Shown here: positions 46,500-59,665 of the stretch, piece by piece
Layout of the letters: each line of letters begins with the position of its first letter
Position numbering within the stretch: the stretch's first letter is position 1
DNA from: Heterocephalus glaber
Lineage: Eukaryota > Chordata > Mammalia > Rodentia > Bathyergidae
DNA length: 64,000 nt
Assembly: GCF_000247695.1 (NCBI RefSeq)
Contig: NW_004624751.1
Span: 26,718,385-26,782,384, forward strand
Direction of reading: 5' to 3'
The notes under the pieces: model-generated
Told to the model about the DNA's origin: nothing
Seen by the model: only the letters and a program-made list of their open reading frames with translations
Database searches by the model: none
Made by a program: the position numbers and the translations under genes

Positions 46500-47200
46500 A
46501 TCTATGGGAAGGTTGAAAAGGAGGAGTCCCAGTTGCCATGGCCTGAAGCCAGAAGAGAGATTATGGTTGTGAAGACAGTGGGAAGTACTCAGATGAGGGG
46601 TGCATTTTGGAAATAGAACAAATCATTTTGAAAATCAAACAAATAGAAACTGATGACAGACTGTTAGTAGTAGAAGAGAGCAGTAATTACAAAGGAATTC
46701 CATTTTTATTCTGAACTGCTAGAAATGTGATCATTTCTTTTTTTCTAGTTATTTTTTTATTAGTGCATGTTTGGAATTAGTGCAGTTCACAGTCATGTTG
46801 GGGAGCGGTTACATGTAGCTATTACGGTTTTTTTATCCCCTTCCCCTTCCCTCCCCCTTCTCCCTCATCATTTCTTGAGATTGGGAAGAGTAGGAAGGAG
46901 TAGGTTGGGGGAGAATGTCACGAGTTCAACTTTGGATAGTTTCAGTTAGAACTGTGTGTTTAACACACAAGTGGAGGGTAAGAAAGATCTATGAGCCTGG
47001 AGTTCAGGAGAGAGGGAGCTTGAAATAGAATCACATAGCCTACGAAAAGATAGTATAGGAAGCACACCATACAAAACACGAGTGTGAGTGAGGTCACAGG
47101 GGAGGATTGAACCCCAGAGAGGCGGCCCAAGGACTAGCTCAGGGACCCTCCTGCACAGGGAGCTCTGGACAGGAAGAGACACACAGATGCGAGGTGCTTT
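46500..47200 (-). repeat. L2 LINE relic interrupted by an L1-tail-like insertion
   Basis: 'gggggagaatgtcacgagtt', 'caactttggatagtttcagt' and 'gagcctggagttcaggagag' match reverse-complement L2. The pyrimidine-rich piece 46737-46862 splits it. Confidence 0.6.
46737..46862 (-). mobile_element. L1-tail-like insertion inside the L2 relic
   Basis: A T-run, 'ttttattagtgcatgtttgg', then a C/T-only tract ending 'ccctcccccttctccc' resembles the antisense rodent L1 3' end also seen at 21774-22340. Confidence 0.55.
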
Positions 47201-48100
47201 TCCTTCAAATGCTGCTCACTTCTGTGGGCAGGCCCCCTACCAGCCTTTGTTCCCACCTCTTAGGATCTGTGTCCTTGGGAGAGTTCCTTAGCCCAACTGA
47301 CCCCTGATTTCTCATCGAGTAAAGTAGGCCTAATAATTAAGGTCAGCACAGATGAAACAACAGGAGCTTCAGCCATCTCCCAAATATCCACCTATTCAGA
47401 CAAGCTGTTTTCTTTTCGAAGGCCCTAATCCTTTTTATGACCCTGCAAAGGGTAGTTAAACCGAAGCATGGGAAAGCTGGTGGATTTTTCTGAAGCACAG
47501 CTGAAACTTCATAGGCAGGATTCTTGCTCCGGTAGTTCTGAGCTCTCATCTTTGAGACCTGGATCCACACTTAAAGCTGCTCTAATGTGTATTCAGCAAG
47601 CTGCCTAAGGTCATGCATCGTAAGTGAGTCAGAGCTCATTTCTTTGATCCCTTGTCCTTCCCTCTACTTAAGTGTATCCCTTTGAGGTCCTGAAAAACAA
47701 ACTCCTATAATTAAAAACAATCAGAAAAACAATCACCTAGGTCATCAAGTATGTAAACTGCCAACTATAAACTTGATAATATCCCTAAAAGAATTTAATG
47801 AGTGTTAATTGACTGAATAAACAAAAGCTGTGCATTTTTAGTCTAATTTTTTTTTTACAAAGTACCTGGCCTTTAGAACTACATACTGGACAGCATTTAA
47901 TGAAATTCCATTACTATTAAATTTATTTCAAGACCTTTCTTTTATAAAATCCATTCAAGCTATCCCTGAAAATACTTCTTTATTAGCTAGTTACTACTAC
48001 CCTTTTACATTATTTCTTGTCTAGAAGATGAAAATGCCACCCTGTTGTCTTTTAAATATAAATCTCTTGTTTACATGGAGATTAATTTCAGTCATTAACA
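47201..48100. other. Intron stretch with no recognised element
   Basis: Nothing assigned; a T-run at 47850-47860. Confidence 0.4.
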
Positions 48101-48290
48101 TCTCGTGTCTTGCCATTTTTCCTCTGACTCCAGGCTGATTAATACATCACTATTCTCCTGGTTGCCCAGGCTAGTTTGCAGGGGTCACCTTTCATTCCTG
48201 TCTCCCTTTTCCCCCATTATCCAGTCAGTCACCAAGAACTGACAGTTCTACTTATGAAATGCCGACGAATTGGTCCCCTCTGATTCAGAT
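48100..48290 (+). repeat. L2 LINE fragment, sense
   Basis: 'cctgtctcccttttccccca' and 'gaactgacagttctacttat' fit the L2 segment before the reverse-transcriptase end ('cctgtcagttctacct'). Confidence 0.5.
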
Positions 48291-48423
48291 TTAAAGACCC
48301 GACTTTGTTTCAGATAGGAACTACTTACTTCAGTGATGGCAATAAATAGCTCTGTAATTGGTAAAGGCCTTGACTTTAATCACTTCCTTCTATGAATCCT
48401 TTCATAAGCCAGAATTTTCCTCT

Positions 48424-48470
48424 TAGAAGAAAAGAAGGAGGAAAAGGAGAAGGAAGAGGAAGAGAAAAAC
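48424..48470. repeat. Purine-only GA-rich tract
   Basis: Almost unbroken A/G run of GAAG, GGAA and GAGG units. Confidence 0.85.
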
Positions 48471-48689
48471 TACTAAAAACATGATAGTTCCAGGCCCTAC
48501 AAAACAAATGGTTCTTGGAGGAGACATCCTAAAGCCATACCATTTGGCCCTGGTCATTTTGTCTGTCTGTGTCCTTTCCTACTCAGCTACCTACTGGACA
48601 AATTAATAACAAGAAGATGATTTGTGTGAGTTTTTTAAGTCTCCACAATCAGCAGCTCTTTCTTCTTTCTCTTTACCACCAGCAGCTAT

Positions 48690-48880
48690 ACTTACCAATA
48701 TTCTTTAAGACTCACTAGTTGTTGTCCTCCATTAAGTTTGCCCTGATTTTCCCTTGTAGAATTAGATGCTCTCTCCCCTGGCTCCCATAGCATTTTACTA
48801 TGCCTCTCTTTATCACATATCACTTTTATGGCTTAGGTAATTATGATTTGCATACATAATAAATTAGAGAAATTTTTATT
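48690..48880 (+). repeat. L2 LINE 3' fragment, sense
   Basis: 'gttgtcctccattaagtttg', 'tcccatagcattttactatg' and 'atcacttttatggcttaggt' follow the L2 3' region. Confidence 0.6.
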
Positions 48881-50379
48881 ATCTTAACAGCTGGCACCAA
48901 ATTCCTCCAGAACAAAACTCTTGATGTGTAAAATGTGCCTTTAGAAAGCTCAAAAGGAGACTGAACTGAACCCACCTACTCTTTGGATCCGACCCTCAAG
49001 GCTCTGGGTGGGGGAAAGTTGCCCGTGTCAAAAGCAGTCTGTTGTTTTCCTCTTGCATGAAGTTGGCATGGGCACAGGGAAGAAACCAGAGAAGAGATGA
49101 GAGATGCGAGAGAGAGAATGAAAGAATGAAGGAATGTGAATATCAGGATGAAGAGAGGTGGCTAGGTAGGACCAGTGAACGGCAGAGGTAGCCAAAACCA
49201 TTTTACAAATAGAAGGAACATTAGAGATAGCCAAAGCTCTAGGAGTCCCATTGCCTCTCATAAAAAGGGCCGCTAAACACTGAAATGGGGTTGTATGGTT
49301 TTTCTTGATGTGCAAGTTGAAGAAAATGATGGTTCTAGCATCAAAATTAATGATAGTGACCAAGGTAGCCCTGAAAACAAATTTACCAGAAATTTATACA
49401 TACTGTGATTTCTGTATGTCATTCAATTGCCAAATATTTGAGTCATTTTTCGCATATTTGAGGTAAATATCCAAACCTTATACTGGGCTGGAATATAAAC
49501 TCCCTGAGAATGCCTTGGCATGGCCACTTGCTTTCCTATGGTGAATTCACAGGAAATATTTGCTTTGCTTAATTGAGTCAGTAGTATTAAGATGAAAAAT
49601 ACCTGTGTGAATGACTACTGATTTACTTTTATCTTACTGATTCTCTTAGCAAGAAAGAGACAAAAAAATCAACGGGGCATATAACCTTTAATCATCAGTA
49701 AATATGGAGCGGGAGATTTATTGTTGTCACCTTGATATATGAAAGACTTTTCATCTTTTCTATGGAATGTGATGTAGGGAGGGAGGTATAGACTAGAGGT
49801 ATTAAAACTATCATTTCTCAGGCACTTACCCATTCCAAGCTACTTACTTCTCGCCTCTGTTTCGGGCTATAAGACTGCCAGTAGTAGTAATTTGATTTAC
49901 TCTGCCTATCTTTATACAGTTTTTGTGATAATCTTCCAAGTTTATGTGTAAAACATCCATTATTATGCCACCTGCACCAGTATACACTAAGTGTACAGTA
50001 AATAGTCCAGTACACATTGAAGATTGAACACTGTCTAGCAATACTCTTAATCATGAACACTGTGGGCAGTTTCTTCCAGTGATAGAGAAGAGAGAAATCT
50101 GGAAAGTAAATAATATGGACACTGTACTTCAGAACTTACAGAGTACTTCTGTAACCCTTCTTAGGTGGACAGACCACAGACCAGATCTGTGCATTTGGTG
50201 GGCATCACAGCCCAGAGACTTGAAGTAAAATGAGACATTTTGGTGAGATTAAGGCCAATAACATAGAAATGTCAGAAAGTACAACTCTGTGGAAGCAGAC
50301 TGAGAGCAAAAATTGGGTTGAAAAGAAGGGCAAATAGCAGATGTGCCCCAACAGACAGTTGTTAGTGTAAACATAGTAC
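48881..50379. other. Intron stretch with no recognised element
   Basis: The 111-codon minus-strand frame at 49028-49363 has no domain or support. Purine-rich near 49081-49140. Confidence 0.45.
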
Positions 50380-52880
50380 CACAGATCTGAAGGTCAGAGA
50401 GGAGATCAGAACACTTCCCAGCTTATTCCAAGAAGCCAACATTAACTTGATACCGAAAGCAGACAAATACTTCACAAGAAAGATACACATCAGTATCCCT
50501 TATGAATATACACAAAGTATAAGCAAGGACTGAACCCAGTGACATGTAAAGGATTGTATGTCACTACAAGTGGCACTTAACCTGGGAATGAGGCTGGTTT
50601 AATATGAAAATAAGCACAGTGCACCACACTAATAGAATGAACAACAAAAGCACACAGTTATCTCAATAGATGGAGAAAAGGCACTTGACAAATATCTAAC
50701 ATCCTTTCACGGAGAAAGCATTCGTCACACTAGGAACAAAAGGGACTATCCTCAGCATATATGAAAGACTCACGCCTAAAATACACTGTGAAAGACTGAA
50801 TCCCTTTAGTCTTTTGTTCTCTTTAGATGAGGAACAAAACAAGGATGTTCAGATTGACAACTTTCAACATTCTAGCCACGGCAATTGAGAAAAATAATTC
50901 TGAATTGGAATAAAAGAAGTAAAACTATCTTTATTGACAATTGACATGATCTTATATCTGGAAAAGGCTTCTAAGAGTTCTTCAAAAAACTATCAACTAA
51001 TAAACAAGTTCAACAAAGCAAAACACAAGATCAGTATACAAAAATGAGTTGTGTATCTATTCACTAATAATGGACAATCTGAAAATGAGTGAAATTAAGG
51101 AAGTACTGTCACTTATAATAACACGAAAAAGAAGAAAATACCTAGGAGTAACTTCACAAAAGAAATACAAGACTTAAGCACTGAAAACCACAAAACTCTG
51201 TTAGAAAGGTGTTTGTGTACTTAGATGGAAAGACCTCATGACCTAAAAGACTCAATGTTGTAAAATGACAATGTTCTAAGAATTGGTCTACAGAGTCAGT
51301 GAAAGCCTTATCCAAAATCCAGCTGCATATTCTTTTACAGAAATTGAGAAGACGATTTTAAGCTTCATATGGAAACAATCTTGGGGAAGAAAGGAACAAA
51401 TTTGAAAACTAATACTTTCCTGTTTTACAGTTTATCTCAGGGCAGTGAAATCAAGATAGATTCACACTCAGATAATTATACATTTTATATTTTATATATG
51501 TCAGTAGAATAAAAGAAAGGATCCAAGAAATAAATCCTTATATTTATGATCAGTTGACTTTTGACAAGGGCTCCAAGACAATTCAATGAAGAACGAATAA
51601 GTAAAGTGCTAGGATAAATAGATCTCCCCATGCAAAAGAATAAAATAAAAGGACTCTTTTTTTTTTTTTTTTTTGGTACCGGGGATCGAACTCAGGACCT
51701 TGTGCTTACAAGGCGGGCGCAGTGCCACTGAGCTAAATCCCCGGCCCTTCTTCCTTTCTTACACCATTTCCAAACATTAACTAAACATTAACTAAAAATG
51801 GGACATAGATCTAAATCAAAGACCTACATATACAAAACTCTTAAAACAGTAGTAAATCTTTTGAGACTTTAAGTTAGTCAAAACTATTTTAGATACAGCA
51901 TCAAATATATATACTACAAAAGATAAATTAGACTTAATCAAAATTTAAAACACTTGTGCTTTAAGAACATAAAGTGAAAAAATAGCCTATAGAAAATACT
52001 TATAAATCTCCTGATAAGAGATTTATATTCAGAATGTATAAAGAAGTCTTACACTCTCAACAATAAAGAGACAGGGCAGTTTAAAAAGGGGGAAAATATT
52101 TGAATAGGCATTTCTACAAAGAAGATATACAGATGGGCCTATGAGTACTTGAAAAGATTGTCAGCATCATTAGTCAATAGGGAAATGCTAATCAAATCCA
52201 CAGTCATACAACTTTATACCCTTTAAAGATGGCTAAAATTAAAAAGACAGACATGAGATGTTGGAGGATGTGGAGAAACTAGATTTTCTCACAGTGCTAG
52301 AAAGATTATAAAATGTTTATGACTTTGAAAAGCAGTTTGGCAATTCTTCAGAATATTAATAGTGTTACTCTATGACCTAGTAATCTACTTCTAGGTATGT
52401 AATCAAGAGATTTTAAAATACATGTCCATATAAAAACTTCTACACAATATTCATAGCAACATCATTCACAGTAGCTAAAAAGTGAAATCAACTCAAATGT
52501 CCATCGACTGAGAAGTAGATAAATAAAATACAGTATATACATACAATTCACTAATATTTGATGATAGTCCATATTCTGTTGACACATGCCAGAAGATGAA
52601 GTTTGAACACTTTATGTTAAGGTTAAAAAAAAAAAAGCAGACATAAAAACCATGTATTGTATTATTCTCTTTCTATTGAATGTCCAGAATAGACAAATCT
52701 ATAGAGACAGAAAGTAGATTATGAGTTGCCAAGAACTAGAAGGAAGGCAGAATGTCTGGTAATGAGTAGTAGATTTTCCTTGGAGGTGATGAAAACATTT
52801 CAGAACTAGAGGAAGTTAATGGTTGCACAAAAAATGTGAATTGTTGAGTGCTACTCAACTGTACAATTTATAAGGGTGAT
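50380..52880 (+). mobile_element. Old L1 LINE, about 2.4 kb of ORF2 and 3' region, sense, split by an ID SINE
   Basis: 'atctcaatagatggagaaaa' with 'ggcacttgacaaatatctaa', 'ctatttattgacaattgac', 'ttcatatggaaacaatcttg', 'atcagttgacttttgacaag' and 'gaggatgtggagaaactaga' occur in L1 ORF2 order, and 'ctgtacaatttataagggtg' in the 3' region. Frequent stops in all frames. ID SINE inserted at 51655-51747. Confidence 0.88.
51655..51747 (-). repeat. ID SINE (GC-rich subtype) inserted in the L1 relic
   Basis: T-run, GGTACC, 'ggggatcgaactcaggacct', 'cactgagctaaatccccggc'. Nearly undamaged, so much younger than its host L1. Confidence 0.92.
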
Positions 52881-53276
52881 TTTTATGGCAGGTGAATTAT
52901 ATCTTAATAAAGTTATTAAAACGGGAAAAAGAAGTACAATGTTAAGAGGTATAGGGGATATACTGGATATTACTCTTAGCTACATTTCATGAAAATTGCA
53001 TTCAGTAGTCACTATGAAATACACATCTGAAATATGGGTATCAAAATCAGATTAAATTCTGAGACACATAGATAGTATTTTATAATAAGCTATACTCATA
53101 TGCATATCTTCAGACTATGAGTCCTTTGTATTTTTCTTCTATAAAAATCAGGATTTTCATCTTTTTTCTCAGTGATAATATGAGCTCATTAGTTGCAAAA
53201 GTTTAAAAAGTCTGTAAATTAAACTTAATTCTTTTTTATTTTAAAAGTGTGTTTATGTATTGTATATGTATTTAAT

Positions 53277-53338
53277 AGTGCTAGAGATTGAACCTAGGCC
53301 TTGCAGAAGCACTCTACCACTGAGTTTCACCCTTAGCC
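53277..53338 (-). repeat. ID SINE, older subtype, fragment
   Basis: 'agagattgaacctaggcctt' and 'ctctaccactgagtttcacc' are a decayed reverse-complement ID. Confidence 0.7.
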
Positions 53339-53724
53339 ATGTTTTTTCTCCATTTTAGAGAATAGCATGTTCTTTTTTTGTTTTTATTTCCATGTTTATC
53401 ATGAACAAACCTAGTTCAGGAAGAGTATCATGACACACGTATTTGAAAAATCACCTTATAAAATTAAAGTCATAGTTTTGTGCTTCCCATCTTACAGAGC
53501 AGGAAATAAACACATCAGAACTCATTGTGTCTCCATTTCCTAGCAAACAAAGCAAAAAAAGTAAATAAAGTGGGGTTTGTCATTCTGTCTGATGAAGACA
53601 GAGAACAGTGTTAGTATTGCCAAGCAAGAGTTCCTTCGTGCTAGTAAGAATTATCACGTACATCTTTCTAAAACCTGACTGGAAAAGTGACAATCTTAGT
53701 TTGAAGGTTCAGGAAGCCTAATGA

Positions 53725-53840
53725 TGTCTGACTCTATATCTGCCACTGTTGAGCTTTGTGACCTTGGGACAGTAATTCTTCTAATCTTCCTGAGCCTCAG
53801 TTTCTTCCAAATGTGTTCCAAATATTAAATTGGGCCATTA
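53725..53840 (+). repeat. MIR SINE relic
   Basis: 'gagctttgtgaccttgggac', 'agtaattcttctaatcttcc' and 'tgagcctcagtttcttccaa' are the MIR core in order. Confidence 0.85.
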
Positions 53841-55020
53841 GTGTATCACCTTGCTAGTCCAAAACTAACTCGGTAGAGTATTTGACGTTTTCAGGGAGGT
53901 TTTCAGGAAGGGGAATAAAAAACAGATGGAATATTCTTTCCTCCTTCAAATGGCAAGATTTTTAGATGTTCCCAGATTCAAATACATGCCCATTTTATAG
54001 TGAGAGAAGTGGGTATTTGTGGTACCAGATAGTCATTATCACCACAAGATACTCAGGTGGAGCACTAGCAGTGAGTCCTGTTTGGTCTGGTTGTTTATAT
54101 ATCCCCATGTGTGCAATAAAAACTTTCGATAATTTATGTAAGCTTAAGTACCAGACAGTTAGCTGTTATAATTTCAGTGCTCTTTAATAAAACAAATCTC
54201 TAGTGTAACATAGATCTAGTTAATGATCACCATAAAATGGATGAAAACTTGTTTTGATAGTCATGTCAAAAGTTTATTTTATGGTTACTTTACCATATTT
54301 TGTTGGAACTATATATTTGAAACATCTTACATGTTATAATATTTAAAACACAGAGTCTCATTGTATTCATTATGTACTGTCTTTGCCTGGAGAAGGTCCT
54401 TAGGACTACCTTACTAGTGAATCTACTTTGTAAGATCTTCTGGTACGGAAGAAATGAACCCCTTACCATATAGTGCTGCCCTTGAACAGGGTTACATTGA
54501 GACTTTAGTGGATGTGTGTGAAAAATTCTTCAGAGGTAGAAAAGGCTCCCTAATTTCCTTCTTCCCTTCTTTTCCTTTCCTTTCAAACATCTACTGATAA
54601 TACAGAAGCATGTACTGTATAAGACCATGTCTTCACTCTGCAATAGCTAAAGTGTATCTTTAGCTAAATAAAGAAAATTTATATTTCTAAATAATCATGA
54701 TTATAGAGTATCTCAAAATCAGGTGTGTGCAAGAGCCACAAGGATAGGCTGTTACAAAAGTGGTGGTCTTATAAAACAATAGGGATGACGCAAGGACCAT
54801 GCCACAGCAAGGGGGGTGGGCTTGTCTAAAGGCATTCAGATTAAAATAATCATCTGTAATCCAATTTTGACCTAGAAAGCTTTTTGAAATTACCATGCTA
54901 TGACTCTTGGCATAAACAAAATTTAAAACATAATTCAAACCAATATTTTCTGAAGAAATTACATGGAAGTTCCTCTAAATATCTAAACAGGTTTTTTTTT
55001 TTTTGATGTTTGCATATTTG
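53841..55020. other. Intron stretch with no recognised element
   Basis: A+T-rich, nothing assigned. Confidence 0.4.
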
Positions 55021-55150
55021 TTTTTGAGACAGGGTCTCACTGTGCAGTTCAGGCTGACCTTGAACTCACTATGTAGCCCAGGCTGGCCTCAAACTCACTG
55101 AGATCCTCCTGTCCCACCCTCCTGAATGCTGGGAATATAGGCATGTTCAC
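55021..55150 (-). repeat. B1 SINE, antisense
   Basis: 'tgagacagggtctcactgtg', 'ttcaggctgaccttgaactc', 'gcccaggctggcctcaaact' and 'ctgggaatataggcatgttc' are a reverse-complement B1. Confidence 0.92.
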
Positions 55151-55247
55151 AAGCTTTTGTTTTGGAGCCTTTATTTCACCTTGCATTATAAATTCATTTT
55201 GGGGGTAAAATATTTGCAATTCATAGTGTTTTTCCCAAAGTAACTAC

Positions 55248-55329
55248 ATTTTTTTTTGTACTGGGATCGAACTCGGGACCTTGTGTTTATGAGGCAGGCG
55301 CAGGAACTACTGAGCTAAATCCCCCGCCC
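55248..55329 (-). repeat. ID SINE (GC-rich subtype) with target-site duplication
   Basis: T-run, 'gggatcgaactcgggacctt', 'actgagctaaatcccccgcc'. Flanks ccaaagtaactac (55235-55247) and ccaaagtaaccac (55330-55342) differ at one position. Confidence 0.93.
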
Positions 55330-55342
55330 CCAAAGTAACCAC

Positions 55343-56672
55343 TTTGAATACATACTGTACATCTGAAATAGATCTATTTTTTATTTACAAACAGTCCTTT
55401 TTCACAACTGATGGTCTAATTTAATCATAAAAGTTTGATAATAAAAACAACAATAATAATAAAACTATGAATGGCTACTGCCATTCATGATTTTTCTGTT
55501 TTGATTATTTTTAATAACTTTCCCTAATAGAGCTGATGATCTTACTTTCTAAGATGTGATCATCAAAAAAAAAAAAAAAAAGAGCAAGAAGATAAACCTG
55601 TAAGATTTTTTATTTTTTTAGTGGTCTAGAAAATGATGAGGAAAAACACCTAGTGACAGCTGTTACATTTGAGTAAAATCATGATATACTGTGAATTCTT
55701 CCTAAACCCTCACATCCAAAAGGCTTATAAACCCATTTTCTTTCAATCAAATTGGCAGGAGACTTTATTTACTAAAATAAAACTATAATTAAAAATGTAT
55801 CTCAGGTGTATTCTGTTCATATGAAAAAAGTGTCAAACTAATTTGAGAATATGCTGATTGAGCTTTTGACACATTGTAGCAAATCCATTGCTCTTGATTT
55901 ATACATTTTGTGAAAACATTTTTATTGAATCCAGATTCAAATGTGAAGTGCTATAATGTTTTAGTCATAGCTTCTGGAAAGAGTGACACCTACTAATCTT
56001 AGAATTTCAGTCTGTTCAATACCAGTCTTACTCAGGAAACTATAGACAGAGATGAAGGAGAATCTTACACTGGTGAATCATCCTGCTTTGGGGTGTACTC
56101 TTGGGGATTTGGGAGTATCTAAATGGCACTGTTCCCCTAGTTAATATCACCAAAAAAAGAAAAAGGGGATGTGGTTTGATGGGAGGAAGGTGTGTTGTAG
56201 CATGGAAGATGCTTCTGAGAGCCATCTGCTGGCTGAGAGAAAGCCTACTGAGTAGCAGGTGCTTGGTACGTCTGTGTACGGAATCTCTTCCTGGGATTTG
56301 TGTAAGTCCACGACTTCTCCACTCTCCTTTAGCTCTGGCCTTGGCAATTCATTCCCAAGGTGGTGTTTGATTACTAACAAGGAAGTTGTTCTACTTACAT
56401 GGCAGAAGCTAATTAGGAATTCCTGTAGGTGATGCTTAAATGTCTTTATCAGAATAATTTAAAAATAAACCTTGAAAGCAGTAAGAAATATACTTTTCAA
56501 AGCAGTGCCCTCATTTTCTATAAGGTAACTCTGTTGTGTAGCCAACTCAGAATTCTTTTAGTACAATTGTAAATGAGATAAGATGGCCAGGAGAAAGCAA
56601 ATTCTGTGGCATTGATGGTCCCTGTCACATACTACTGCCAGCTGTAGGTTTTAAAAAGAAAACCATTTCCCT
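55343..56672. other. Intron stretch with no recognised element
   Basis: Contains an A-run at 55566-55580. Open frames near 56040-56380 have no domain. Confidence 0.45.
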
Positions 56673-56862
56673 ACCAGGAGTGGTGGCCCAGGCTTGTAAT
56701 TCCACCTTCTTGGAAGGCTGAGATGGGAAGATTGACAATTAAGGCCAGCTTGGAGAACTTAAAGAGGACCCTCCTTCACAAGGGGAGTGGTTTGGTGATA
56801 AAGTACTTGTGACAAAAGATCTTAGGTTCCATCCTCAGTACCAAAAACCAAATAAATTAAAA
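56673..56862 (+). repeat. B1-ID composite SINE
   Basis: B1 part 'ccaggagtggtggcccaggc' through 'aaggccagcttggagaactt' is followed by an ID-like half ('ggggagtggtttggtgataa', 'ttaggttccatcctcagtac') and an A-rich tail. Same architecture as 39619-39895 but more decayed. Confidence 0.8.
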
Positions 56863-57140
56863 AAAATAAACACTGGGAAGAAATACATAGTTTGTAACTT
56901 TAAGAAAGAATTTTCTGAAGGAGGAAAATAGTAAATATACTACGTGCCTCTCAGCTTACCTTAAAATTATCAATTTAAAAATGTCTTATAGACAGCTAGC
57001 TACATTTAACATGCAGTTGTTTCATATAACTGGATTAGAGGGAAATTTTAAGTGATACCAATAAGTTTGTTGTTTTTCATATATTAACATATGGTGGTTT
57101 GTAATGCTTACCTCTTTGTCTGAATCAGTATATGAAATAG

Positions 57141-57300
57141 CTGAGATTCAGATCTGGAATTGCCCACTTGAGTCCAAATCCTGTAATAGCCACCATCTTT
57201 GTCTTGAATTTGCCTTTTTCTGTACCTCATTTTCTTCTTTTGTAAGATACGACTTCTGATGGTATCTCCCTCAGAGGGCGGCTCAGAAGCATAAAGCACA
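57141..57300 (+). repeat. MIR SINE relic
   Basis: 'gatctggaattgcccacttg', 'agtccaaatcctgtaatagc', 'gtacctcattttcttctttt' and 'ctccctcagagggcggctca' follow the MIR consensus. Confidence 0.7.
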
Positions 57301-59524
57301 TAAAACGTCCACTGTCACCACCATCCTCAGCCAGGCTTCTTGGAGCCCTGTTGAGATTGTGACTTGAAATTTGTGAAAGCCCCTTCCATGGCCATGTTTT
57401 CTGCTCTTATTTTTAAATGTTCTGTATGTGTCCTCTTCTAGCCTTGAAAAACTGCCCTAGCCTTTTTTTTATTAACTCCTATAGGAACTTCAATTTCAGT
57501 GAAGGGCATCTCATCACACTGAGGTCACCCATGACAAATGGTCTTTTATTACCTGCTGATTACAGTTAACCCTAATTTCTTTCATGGCAGCCATGCAGTA
57601 CCTTCTATTTAAATAGAGCTTTTTCTGGATGTGACTTTTCAAGGCTCTCTAGGTGTAATTCTGATTTAACTTGCCATTCCAAGCAGGACTGTTCTACAGC
57701 TGGAGTCATGATTCACTCATTTGTTCTCTCTAGATCTAATTATTACCACGTGGTATCCAGGAGGCCCTGCAGGCATTCACACTTTAAATGATCCAACCTC
57801 CTGGGGAAGGGAGTGGGCCTTAGTTATTGCTCTTGTGCACTGAATAGATGTATTTAGTACAGTATTTGAGAACACAGTAACAACTGCTTTGCCTCGGCCA
57901 TCTTGTTCATGCTAAAATTATAACAAGGATTATTGTGAGAATTCTGTGCTGCCTAATGTAATGCACTAGCTTCTTGTACATTTTCATTCCTGTAGAACAA
58001 GTCCTGTTTGTGAAGTATATAAGCATTTGAAGACATCGCCAGTGCCTTGTAAACAAAGGACATATTGCTGAGAAAATACAGGAAGGCAAGAGTAGAAAAC
58101 CAGAAGTGTAATGTCCCGTGTTCTGTTGCTATACACCCATACTTACAGGTAGCCCTGGAATAAGATGGGACAGCATGAAATAACTGGGAGTCAGGATCAC
58201 CCTTTCGTTGTCCTGCTTACCTAGATACTTGTTAGAATTAAAAGACTTTTGTCTCATCAGTTACTAGCATCCTACATAGCTATCACAATGGCCTCACGCT
58301 GAGAATTTTAATTATAACCCATATTTTAGAATGTCCTCCTCTTGAACATAGTGGAAAGAACTGAGACCCTTCTATATACACATTTCTTGACAGTTACCCA
58401 GATGCCCTGTTATCTAGTAGCATTTAAAATACGAACCTTGAGGGAATGAATGGGTGTAGGGGTGAGGAACTGAGTGCCCATTATGTGAAGACTCACCATC
58501 AAAGGAACATAGTAAGGATTCATTAACTGATTAAATATTTATGAAGTATATGAAATTAAAAATTCAGAATGCCTGGCTAAATTCACTTATTCATTCTATC
58601 TAGCCAACATTTCTTGACTGTCTACACTGCCCTAGGCTCTAGAGGTAAGAAATTACTTGGCACCAGCCCCTTGGCTATCATGGTAGTGGACTTGGTCATG
58701 GACGTACCTCAGCCAAACCCCCAGGCTTGCAGCCTGATGACCGTGGAATGTGCCGTGGGTCTGGTTCAACAACAGTCAGTCTTGGCAGTGGACTGTCCAC
58801 TCGTCTTCCTGGGTTTTTATACTCTTCTGAAGCTTGTAGCCCCTTTTTCCTTGTCCACACTTACCTTCCTGTTTTTCTACAAGAGATCAAGTAAGTAGTT
58901 CTGAATGGTATAGCTTAGACAAAGTTTCCTCTCCTCCAAAGAAATCTCCCAAAGATTTCTGTGCCATTTAAATGTGGGGATGCGGGAGATAGTTTGCCTG
59001 TTGAATATAATTTCAAAGTTAGCTTTATTGAATGCAACTACTCATTGCACATGCCTTTTTAAAAGGTGTCTTTAAAGTTATTTTTATTGCAGAAACCTTT
59101 AGGTGTCTGTTCTTCATGATGTCTTAAAACATTTTACTTTAAAATGAGGAAAGCCAGGGTGTGAGGTCTCTCAGCGGTGAGGCCAGACATCTAACTGTCC
59201 TCCTCCCAGTGGAACTTGAGAAATGTTTCTGAAGCAATTTCATGCCACTCTGTGGCCTTTGCTTTTGTTTTTTTGCCTGCTGTGTAGTCAATGACAGATG
59301 AACTTTGTCACAGTCTTGCTTCTTGGTTCCTTAATGTCTGTGTAGTAGTTAGTTGGTTTTAATTTCAAATTTATTTTTCATTTTTCTTGGTATACATGAA
59401 TCCATAGCAAGATAAACAGCTGACATCAGCTGTAGGCAAAACTTTATGTTTGTTTATGCAGAGTTACATTTAGACTTCTACATATTAATATCGAAAAATA
59501 ATATACAAAACAATATTACAGATT
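57301..59524. other. Intron stretch with no recognised element
   Basis: A possible L2 trace near 58590-58650 ('aacatttcttgactgtctac'). The 94-codon frame at 58614-58898 has no domain or start context. Confidence 0.4.
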
Positions 59525-59665
59525 TTTTTTTGAGACAGGGTCTCTCTATGTAGTTCAGGCTGGCCTTGAACTTAACTGTGTACCACAGACTGGCCTCAAA
59601 TTCAGGAATCCTCAGCCTCCCAAGTGCAAGGATTACAGGCATGCGCCGTGACACCCCACTGATTT
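59525..59665 (-). repeat. B1 SINE, antisense
   Basis: 'tgagacagggtctctctatg', 'aggctggccttgaacttaac', 'cagcctcccaagtgcaagga' and 'ttacaggcatgcgccg' are a reverse-complement B1 of good quality. Confidence 0.93.
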
